Shown one piece after another: positions 57,708-64,000 of a DNA stretch of 64,000 bases. The notes beneath the pieces are model-generated. The model did no database searches, had not been told where the DNA came from, and saw nothing but the letters and a program-made list of their open reading frames with translations. The position numbers were made by a program, and so were the translations under genes. Numbering within the stretch: position 1 is the first letter of the stretch; every line of letters begins with the position of its first letter. This stretch comes from Oscillospiraceae bacterium (GTDB lineage: Bacteria; Bacillota; Clostridia; Oscillospirales; Oscillospiraceae): assembly GCA_017449185.1 (NCBI GenBank), contig JAFSJZ010000040.1, forward strand, positions 1 through 64,000, given 5' to 3'.

Positions 57708-58943
57708 ATGAGCCGAATCGCAGATATCACGCTTGCGCCCTCGGGCGAGCTCAAGATCAACTGGGTAGAGCGCAACATGCCCGTGCTGCGCGCGCTGGGA
57801 GAGGACTTCAGGAAGACAAGGCCTTTCGAGGGCCTGCGCGTGGCGCTCTCCGTTCACCTGGAGGCAAAGACGGCCTATCTCTGCCGCGTGCTGGAGATGG
57901 GAGGAGCGGAGATGTACGTCACCGGTTCCAACCCGCTCTCGACACAGGACGACGTGGCCGCCGCTCTCGCCGCGGGCGGGATGAACGTTTTTGCGTACTA
58001 CGGCTGCACGATGGAGGAATACGAGACCTGCCTGTGCAGCGTGCTCGAATGCGCGCCGAACATCATCATCGACGACGGCGGAGACCTTGTGAACCTGATG
58101 CACACGAAGTATACAGAGCTCATCCCGCAGGTCATCGGCGGCTGTGAAGAGACGACTACCGGCATTCATCGCCTGATGGTCATGGCGCGGGAAGAGAAGC
58201 TGCGCTTTCCGATGATGATGGTCAACGAGGCCGACTGCAAGCACATGTTCGACAACCGCTACGGTACCGGTCAGTCCGTTTGGGACGGCATCATGCGCAC
58301 GACGAACCTTGTCGTCGCGGGCAAGCACGTCGTCGTATCCGGTTACGGCTGGTGCGGCAAGGGCGTGTCCATGCGGGCCAAGGGCCTCGGCGCCAAGGTC
58401 ATCGTGACCGAGACCGATCCGATCCGTGCGCTCGAGGCCGTGATGGACGGCTATGAGGTCATGCCCATGGACGAGGCCGCCGGGATCGGCGATCTTTTCA
58501 TCACGGTCACCGGCTGCAGCGGCGTCATCACGGCCGGGCATTTCGACAAGCTCAAAGACGGGGCGATCCTCTCCAACGCCGGGCATTTTGACGTCGAGGT
58601 CGACATGGCCGCTCTCGAAAAACTGGCCGTAAAGAAATACGAGGCAAGGCATAACATTCAGGGCTATGTGCTGCCGAACGGCAGAACGGTCTTCACGATT
58701 GCCGAGGGACGGCTCGTCAATCTGGCCGCCGCCGACGGCCATCCGGCTGAGATCATGGACATGAGCTTCGCCGTCCAGGCGCTGAGCGTGGAGTATCTGG
58801 TGAAAAACCGCGGAAAACTGCCGAAGCATCTGATCAGATTCCCGCACGAGCTGGACGAAGAAGTGGCAAGACGCAAGCTGCGGGCCATGGGCGTGTCGAT
58901 CGACGCGCTCAGCGACGAACAGAAACACTATCTGGGCGTTTGA
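57708..58943 (+). CDS. ahcY: Adenosylhomocysteinase
   Basis: Splits S-adenosylhomocysteine to adenosine and homocysteine, relieving inhibition of methyltransferases. 411 residues, the shorter prokaryotic type without the insertion seen in eukaryotic forms. NPLSTQDDVAAAL, ETTTGIHRL, the NAD motif GYGWCGKG (212-219), NAGHFDVEVD and the C-terminal NLAAADGHPAEIMDMSF are conserved. The last residues lack the long KxxxY tail of other forms. GGGAGGAG precedes the ATG. Confidence 0.93.
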   Translation: MSRIADITLAPSGELKINWVERNMPVLRALGEDFRKTRPFEGLRVALSVHLEAKTAYLCRVLEMGGAEMYVTGSNPLSTQDDVAAALAAGGMNVFAYYGCTMEEYETCLCSVLECAPNIIIDDGGDLVNLMHTKYTELIPQVIGGCEETTTGIHRLMVMAREEKLRFPMMMVNEADCKHMFDNRYGTGQSVWDGIMRTTNLVVAGKHVVVSGYGWCGKGVSMRAKGLGAKVIVTETDPIRALEAVMDGYEVMPMDEAAGIGDLFITVTGCSGVITAGHFDKLKDGAILSNAGHFDVEVDMAALEKLAVKKYEARHNIQGYVLPNGRTVFTIAEGRLVNLAAADGHPAEIMDMSFAVQALSVEYLVKNRGKLPKHLIRFPHELDEEVARRKLRAMGVSIDALSDEQKHYLGV

Positions 58944-58974
58944 AACGCGCCGCCCTTGAAAGGGGGAGAAGAGC

Positions 58975-60387
58975 TTGGAAGAGGAAGAACAGCGGACAGA
59001 GCCCGTCGTATACGAGGACCTGGTGGACAAGCGCCACGACGAATTGATGGAGCTGCTCGAGAGCAGAAACATGAAGCAGCTGCGCGAGCACATGAACGAG
59101 ATGCAGGAATTCGACGTGGCCGAATTCCTTACCTCGATCGAGGACAACCGCATGCCGATGCTCTTCCGCCTGCTGTCCAAGGAACGGGCGGCAGAGGTGT
59201 TTGCCAACCTCGAGACGCCGGAACAGGAGCGGATCATCAACTCGATCACCGACTCCGAACTGGCCGGGATCGTGGAAGAGCTCTATGTCGACGACGCGGT
59301 CGACATCATGGAGGAGCTGCCCGCAAACGTCGTCAAGCGTGTTATGCGCACGGCGACGCCTCAGACGCGCAACCTGATCAACCAGTACCTGCACTATCCC
59401 GAGAACTCCGCCGGCTCGATCATGACGGCAGAGTTCGTGGATCTGAAAAAATACATGAGCGTGAAGGAAGCCTTCGCGCGCATCCGGCGCATCGGCGAGG
59501 ACAAGGAGACCATCTATATCTGCTTTGTTACCTCCGCGCACCGCAAGCTCGAGGGCATCGTCACGGTCAAGGATCTGCTGCTGGCCGATCCCGACGCGAT
59601 CATCGAAGATCTGATGGACCGCAACGTCATCTACGCCGTCACGACCGAGGACCAGGAGAGCGTTTCCGAAAAGTTCTCGGACTATGACCTGATGGCGCTG
59701 CCGGTCGTGGACAAGGAAAACCGCCTTGTCGGAATCGTCACGGTCGACGATATCATCGACGTCATGGAACAGGAGGCCACCGAGGACATCCAGCTGATGG
59801 CCGGTATGACGCCGTCCGACAAGCCCTATCTGCGCACCGGCATCACCGAGATGTGGCGCAACCGCGTCCCCTGGCTGCTGTTCCTGATGCTCTCGGCCAC
59901 CTTTACCAGCATGATCCTGACCAGGTTTGAGGGTATGCTTGCCGTGCAGGCGGTGCTCGTCGCCTTTATCCCGATGCTGATGGGAACGGGCGGAAACTCC
60001 GGCGCGCAGGCTTCCACCGCCGTGATCCGCAGCCTTTCGCTCGGCGAAGTCGAGCCCCGCGATGTTTTGCGCGTTATGTGGAAGGAATGGCGCGTAGCCT
60101 TCCTCTGCGGCCTGACGCTGAGCGTCGTCAACTTCGGCAAGATGCTGCTGGTGGACGGAAGACTGCTGAACAATCCGGCCGTCACCGTTCCGGTCGCCGC
60201 CACGGTCAGTCTCTCGATCCTCTTTATCGTCATGTTTGCCAAGGTCGTCGGCAGCTTTCTGCCGATCGCGGCGGAGAAAATCGGCGTTGATCCGGCAGTC
60301 ATGGCCAATCCGCTGATCTCCACGATGACCGACGCCGTGTCGCTGCTGATCTATATTTACGTTGCCAAGCTGATTCTGAAGATATAG
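58975..60387 (+). CDS. mgtE: Magnesium transporter MgtE
   Basis: 470 residues. N-terminal superhelical domain (1-about 140), two CBS domains (about 145-265), then five transmembrane segments with the pore signature around MLMGTGGNSGAQAS. The N and CBS domains sense intracellular Mg2+ and close the pore in studied MgtE. Starts at TTG with AAGGGGGAGA upstream. 31 bases after ahcY. No Mg2+ riboswitch is visible. Confidence 0.92.
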   Translation: MEEEEQRTEPVVYEDLVDKRHDELMELLESRNMKQLREHMNEMQEFDVAEFLTSIEDNRMPMLFRLLSKERAAEVFANLETPEQERIINSITDSELAGIVEELYVDDAVDIMEELPANVVKRVMRTATPQTRNLINQYLHYPENSAGSIMTAEFVDLKKYMSVKEAFARIRRIGEDKETIYICFVTSAHRKLEGIVTVKDLLLADPDAIIEDLMDRNVIYAVTTEDQESVSEKFSDYDLMALPVVDKENRLVGIVTVDDIIDVMEQEATEDIQLMAGMTPSDKPYLRTGITEMWRNRVPWLLFLMLSATFTSMILTRFEGMLAVQAVLVAFIPMLMGTGGNSGAQASTAVIRSLSLGEVEPRDVLRVMWKEWRVAFLCGLTLSVVNFGKMLLVDGRLLNNPAVTVPVAATVSLSILFIVMFAKVVGSFLPIAAEKIGVDPAVMANPLISTMTDAVSLLIYIYVAKLILKI

Positions 60388-60398
60388 GGGTTTTTCGT

Positions 60399-61322
60399 AT
60401 GCAGATGTCCGCACTTTTGTCCAAGCTCGCCCTGTTCGTGATCGTGATGCTGATCGGCATGTTCGGGGCAAAAAAGAAACTCCTCAAGGCGGATTTCAAC
60501 CGCGGCCTGACCTGGCTCGTCATCAACGTCTTTCTGGTGGCGTCGATTTTCACCTCGGTCATCTCCATGGACGCATCGAGCCTCACGGCGCAGGAATTCG
60601 GCAGGATCATGCTCTTCCAGTGCGGAGCATATGTTCTGATTTATGTGATCTCCGCGATCGTGGTACACATTCTGCCGGTCGATAAGGAGAAGGCGCCGCA
60701 GCTCGAGCTGCTGATGAGCTCGGTGAATACGCTCTTCGTTACGCTGCCTGTTGTGGAAACGGTGTACGGCGCCAAGGGCGCGTTTATCGTCGCTCTCGGC
60801 TGTATCCCCTTCAACGTGATCCTCTTCACCTATGGCATCGCGCGTCTGCGCGGCAGCGCCGAGGGCGGCTTCCGGCTCAGGGATATCCTCTCTACACCGC
60901 TGGTGGCCACCGTCGCGGCGACGCTCCTGTTCCTGCTTCGCGTGCCCGTCCCATCCGCGGTTCGGGGCATCCTCTCGTCGATCTCCGCCGCGACGGTGCC
61001 GCTATCCATGCTGCTGGTGGGCTCCTCACTCGGCAACGTGCAGTTCAAAAAGGCGATCCGCGATAAAAACATGCTTTTTCTGATCGCCGAGCGTTTTCTG
61101 CTCGCGCCGATCATCATGTTTTTCGTGATGAAACTATGCGGAGCGGATGAAATGCTGAGAAACATCATGGTCATCACGGCGGCCACGCCGAGCGCGATAC
61201 TCGTGACCGCGCTGAGCCTGCAGAACGGCAGGGACGGTGAATTCCCGTCGGAGGGCATCCTGCTGACCACCGTCCTGTCCATGATCACGCTGCCGATCAC
61301 GTTTTATCTGCTTTTGCTGTAA
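60399..61322 (+). CDS. AEC-family (auxin efflux carrier-like) transporter
   Basis: 307 residues in two five-helix halves with about ten transmembrane segments. VILFTYGIARL and LVGSSLGNVQFKKAIRDK, then ITAATPSAILVTALSLQNGRDGEFPSEGILLTTVLSMITLPI match the AEC family of small-molecule permeases; substrate unknown. AGGGG upstream of the ATG is weak. 11 bases after mgtE. Confidence 0.85.
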   Translation: MQMSALLSKLALFVIVMLIGMFGAKKKLLKADFNRGLTWLVINVFLVASIFTSVISMDASSLTAQEFGRIMLFQCGAYVLIYVISAIVVHILPVDKEKAPQLELLMSSVNTLFVTLPVVETVYGAKGAFIVALGCIPFNVILFTYGIARLRGSAEGGFRLRDILSTPLVATVAATLLFLLRVPVPSAVRGILSSISAATVPLSMLLVGSSLGNVQFKKAIRDKNMLFLIAERFLLAPIIMFFVMKLCGADEMLRNIMVITAATPSAILVTALSLQNGRDGEFPSEGILLTTVLSMITLPITFYLLLL

Positions 61323-61334
61323 GGAGCTGGTGAG

Positions 61335-61952
61335 ATGCACATCCCACAGGGCGCGAGCCAGACCATCGAGCTTCTCTCCTTCGACGAGGCGCTTGCCGCC
61401 TCCGGCCGGAACGGGAATTACGACAGCGGCCGATGGATCTATGTGCCGGACTTCTATACCGAATACCGGTATATTCTCGGTACGCGAGGGGACGATCCGC
61501 TGATCTGCATCGGCATCAATCCCTCGACTGCCGCGCCGGACGATCTGGACAACACGCTCAAATCCGTCTCGCGCATCGCCGCGCATAACGGATACGACAG
61601 CTGGATCATGTTCAACGTCTACGCCCAGCGGGCAACAAGGCCCGACGACATGGACAGAGAGATGAATGAGCGTCTGCACCGCGAAAACATGCGCGCCTTT
61701 GAATACATACTCCGCGGCGTGAAGGACCCGCTGCGCCCGGCCGTGTGGGCGGCCTGGGGCACGATCATCGAAAAGAGGCCGTATCTGAAGGACTGCGTGC
61801 TCGACATGGTGCGCCTCGGCCGGGAGTACGGCGCGGAATGGCTCTGCGCCGGGAAGTGTTCCGCCAAAGGACATCCGCACCATCCGCTGTATCTGAAAAA
61901 AGACGAGAAGGTAAAAGCCTTCGACGTCGCAAGTTATCTGGAGACGCTATGA
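61335..61952 (+). CDS. DUF1643 protein
   Basis: 205 residues. ICIGINPSTAAPDDLDNTLKSVSRIAAHNGYDSWIMFNVYAQRATRP is the DUF1643 signature, and PAVWAAWGTIIEKRPYL and CAGKCSAKGHPHHPLYLKK follow. Function unknown; the fold somewhat recalls uracil-DNA glycosylase. AAGGAG precedes the ATG. Stop overlaps the next gene (ATGA). Confidence 0.9.
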   Translation: MHIPQGASQTIELLSFDEALAASGRNGNYDSGRWIYVPDFYTEYRYILGTRGDDPLICIGINPSTAAPDDLDNTLKSVSRIAAHNGYDSWIMFNVYAQRATRPDDMDREMNERLHRENMRAFEYILRGVKDPLRPAVWAAWGTIIEKRPYLKDCVLDMVRLGREYGAEWLCAGKCSAKGHPHHPLYLKKDEKVKAFDVASYLETL

Positions 61953-62770
61953 ACGACACGCTCAAAATCGCCGTCTGTCAGCTCCGCACGGAGCTGGATG
62001 CCGAGGAGACTATGAAAAAAGCAGCAGACTTCGTGCGGCGCGCAGCCGAAGGCGGCGCCGACTTCGTCATACTGCCGGAGATGTTCAACTGCCCGTATGC
62101 GAAACGCTATTTCCGCCGCTTTGCGGCCGTGGGACAGGAGAAGACCGTCGCGGCCATGTCCGGCTGGGCAAGGGAAAACGCGGTCTACCTCGTCGGAGGC
62201 TCCGTCCCCGAGACGGAGGGGGAGAGACTGTACAACAGCTGCTACGTGTTTGACCGGGAGGGGAAACAGATCGCAAAGCACCGCAAGGTGCACCTTTTCG
62301 ATGTGGATATCCCGGGGATGCGCTTCCATGAGTCTGAGACCTTTACGCCCGGCAAGGAGATCACGGTCTTTGATACGGAGTTCGGCAAAATGGGCGCGGC
62401 GATCTGCTTCGACGTGCGCTTCCCCGAGCTCTTCCGCGCGATGGCCGTGCGCGGCGCGCGCGTGATCTTTCTCCCGGCGCAGTTCAACATGGCCACCGGT
62501 CCTGCCCACTGGGCGGACACGCTGAAGATCCGCGCCGTGGACAACGAGCTGTTTTTTGTCGGCGCCTCGGCCGCACGGTACGAGGGCTTCGACTATGAGT
62601 GCTGGGGCCATTCCATGGTGATCGACCCCTTCGGGACTACGCTCGCCGCGGCTGACGAGACCGAGCAGATCCTCTTTGCGGATCTTGACCTGGGACGGAT
62701 AGACGAGGTGCGCGCCCAGCTGCCGACCTTCCTGCATCTGCGCCGCGACGTCTATACGGTGGCGGAATGA
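61949..62770 (+). CDS. Nitrilase-superfamily carbon-nitrogen hydrolase
   Basis: 273 residues. Triad Glu44 (LPEMFN), Lys113 (HRKVHLFD) and Cys153 (AAICFDVRFPELFR). The FNCPY, HLFDVDIPG and QFNMATGPAHW strings fit the omega-amidase/Nit2-like branch, which hydrolyses alpha-ketoglutaramate and related monoamides. Start ATG overlaps DUF1643 (ATGA), and its end overlaps the Nudix gene. Confidence 0.92.
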   Translation: MNDTLKIAVCQLRTELDAEETMKKAADFVRRAAEGGADFVILPEMFNCPYAKRYFRRFAAVGQEKTVAAMSGWARENAVYLVGGSVPETEGERLYNSCYVFDREGKQIAKHRKVHLFDVDIPGMRFHESETFTPGKEITVFDTEFGKMGAAICFDVRFPELFRAMAVRGARVIFLPAQFNMATGPAHWADTLKIRAVDNELFFVGASAARYEGFDYECWGHSMVIDPFGTTLAAADETEQILFADLDLGRIDEVRAQLPTFLHLRRDVYTVAE

Positions 62771-63318
62771 AGATCGCCGAGGATATCCGTGCGTACGTCC
62801 CCTGCTGCGAGCAGGAGGCTGCGGACAAGACCGTGATCCTGGACTTTTTGGCAAACAACCGGGACGCTTTTTCACGCGACAACCGCATCGCGCATATGAC
62901 TGCCTCGGCCTGGATCGTCAACCCGGAAAGGACAAAGGTCGTGATGGTCTATCACCGGATCTACGACTCCTGGTCCTGGACCGGCGGGCACGCCGACGGG
63001 GAAGAGGATCTGCTTGCCGTCGCGCTGCGCGAAGCGCGGGAGGAGACGGGACTGCAAAATGTGCGCCCGGTCAGCGAAGAGATCTTCTCGCTGGAGGTTC
63101 TGACCGTCGACGGGCACGAGAAGCGCGGGAAATACGTCCCGAGCCACCTTCATATGAACGTGACCTATCTGCTGGAGGCGGACGAGAGCGAGAGAGTGCG
63201 CGTCTGCGAGGAAGAGAACGCGGGGGTGCGCTGGTTCGCGCTCGACGAGGCGCTCAAAGCCTCGACGGAGCCTTGGTTCGTGGAACGGATCTACAAAAAG
63301 CTGAACAGCAAGCTCTAA
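62767..63318 (+). CDS. Nudix hydrolase
   Basis: 183 residues. A complete Nudix box GX5EX7REUXEEXGU runs from Gly74 to Leu96 (GHADGEE...REAREETGL). The N-terminal 45 residues and C-terminal helix are conserved in a Clostridia group of unknown nucleotide specificity. Start overlaps the amidase stop (ATGA). Last gene of the apparent mgtE-AEC-DUF1643-amidase-Nudix string, closed by a strong terminator. Confidence 0.92.
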   Translation: MKIAEDIRAYVPCCEQEAADKTVILDFLANNRDAFSRDNRIAHMTASAWIVNPERTKVVMVYHRIYDSWSWTGGHADGEEDLLAVALREAREETGLQNVRPVSEEIFSLEVLTVDGHEKRGKYVPSHLHMNVTYLLEADESERVRVCEEENAGVRWFALDEALKASTEPWFVERIYKKLNSKL

Positions 63319-63358
63319 AAAAAGCAGCTTCGGCAGATGCCGAAGCTGCTTTTTTATG
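63317..63358. terminator. Bidirectional terminator after the Nudix gene
   Basis: Perfect 18-bp stem built on AAAAAAGCAGCTTCGGCA/TGCCGAAGCTGCTTTTTT with a 2-nt centre and T-runs on both strands. Confidence 0.95.
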
Positions 63359-63369
63359 TCGGGAAAGAA

Positions 63370-64000
63370 TTACTCCTCGTGTACCTTGCGGATCTCTTCA
63401 AAGAAAGCCGTGTGGACGAGCCCCATGAAGATGGGCAGAAAGAGAAAAACCGCGACATTGACCAGAAAGAACGCGACCATAAAGATCCAGCCGATGTAGG
63501 GGATCTGCCCGAGCAGAACAAGCACGATCGCGGCGACGATATAGCAGACAATGATCAGAATGTCCGCGCCGAAGAGCTTGCCCTTGTATCCGTCGGTCAT
63601 ACGCATGGATTTTTTCAGCGACTCGGTGGCGGAGATAGTCTTATCCGTCAGCAAAATGTAGGGTGTGAAGCTGTAGGAGTAGTATTTGATCACGTTCATG
63701 ACCGGGACGAAGCCCCAGATCAGCGTCCACAGCTCCATCCAACACATGCCGGCGCCGTTGCGGACGATCTCTTCTTTTTTGAAGGCCTGGAAAAGCTGCT
63801 TGGTATTGACATCCTCACCGTGATAACCCTTGAGCAGCACGCCCGTGAAACCGAGACTGAGTACAAGGACGATCGGGATAGTAATGATCGGAACGAGAGA
63901 GCCGAGCGAGCTGATCAGAGAAGCGATCAGCAGATACAGCAGAGACAGGCCCCAGAGCTTGATCGGCTTTTGGGCCAGCACCGCGAAGGCCTTGCGGTAG
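63370..64000 (-). CDS. DUF975 family membrane protein, 5' end missing
   Basis: Open to the end of the window (frame begins YRKAFAVLAQKPIKLW at 63999), so the N-terminus lies outside. About 210 residues visible with four or five transmembrane segments. The GYHGEDVNTKQLFQAFK, RNGAGMCWMELWTLIWGFVPVMNVIKYYSYSFTPYILL and SLKKSMRMTDGYKGKLF segments are typical of DUF975. Function unknown. Stop lies 51 bases past the Nudix stop. Confidence 0.85.
   Translation of the reverse strand, partial: YRKAFAVLAQKPIKLWGLSLLYLLIASLISSLGSLVPIITIPIVLVLSLGFTGVLLKGYHGEDVNTKQLFQAFKKEEIVRNGAGMCWMELWTLIWGFVPVMNVIKYYSYSFTPYILLTDKTISATESLKKSMRMTDGYKGKLFGADILIIVCYIVAAIVLVLLGQIPYIGWIFMVAFFLVNVAVFLFLPIFMGLVHTAFFEEIRKVHEE

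Overview
The window reads as chromosomal DNA from a GC-rich (about 60% by eye), endospore-forming member of the Clostridia, most like the Oscillospiraceae. Evidence: an IspH-ribosomal protein S1 fusion, SpoIIE, the GerW/YtfJ sporulation protein, a BlaI/M56 pair, GerW beside a sporulation-type D,D-carboxypeptidase, ECF-type vitamin transporters, and consensus sigma-A promoters with AAGGAGG-like ribosome binding sites. No phage, transposase, integrase, CRISPR array, rRNA or tRNA was found. This is core and light accessory chromosome. The taxonomic call is inference; no marker could be searched.

Layout. 1-3.0 kb: the conserved rplS-lepB-rbgA-rnhB-yraN block, then a small DUF1540 gene on the other strand and a phosphoesterase. 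4.0-10.6 kb: proteostasis block tig-clpP-clpX-lon-engB. 10.6-19.8 kb: M50 protease, scpA-scpB, DUF2953, gerW, a carboxypeptidase read through into rluB, a BaiN-like flavoprotein, cmk and ispH-rpsA. 19.8-24.9 kb (minus): a three-gene cell-surface operon and a separate Ig/zinc-ribbon membrane protein. 25-29 kb (minus): ECF transporter gene, then a folate operon folD-folC-fchA-folT. 29.1-35.7 kb: GtrA protein, ridA/ilvA, glyoxalase-like and MBL proteins, a small coiled-coil membrane protein, and yjbR-rsmI-methyltransferase. 35.8-39.5 kb: a BlaI repressor and a giant M56 protease with beta-helix sensor. 39.6-42.5 kb: two membrane proteins plus an M20 peptidase. 42.5-49.5 kb: DUF4153/HTH/DUF2975, HMA/ArsR, a PIG-V-like protein, a GltS-like transporter and an RluA enzyme. 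49.6-57.5 kb: yceD-rpmF, DUF512, der, a motif-poor PlsY homologue, VanY-like peptidase and spoIIE. 57.7-64 kb: ahcY-mgtE, AEC transporter, DUF1643, nitrilase, Nudix, and a DUF975 protein cut by the window edge.

Most notable: (1) a 158-161 bp dispersed repeat, each copy an almost complete long hairpin with terminal inverted repeats, sits in both cases between a sigma-A promoter and the ribosome binding site of an envelope-related gene (lepB; a lipoprotein operon). (2) A BlaI-controlled M56 protease carries a tandemly duplicated beta-helix ectodomain instead of a penicillin-binding sensor. (3) The FolD homologue lacks the cyclohydrolase Lys and Gln and is co-operonic with FchA, suggesting a split one-carbon pathway. 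(4) Two protein fusions (carboxypeptidase-RluB and IspH-S1) contain internal translation starts. (5) A PlsY homologue has lost all three family motifs. Promoter, terminator and operator calls were made by eye from spacing and consensus.
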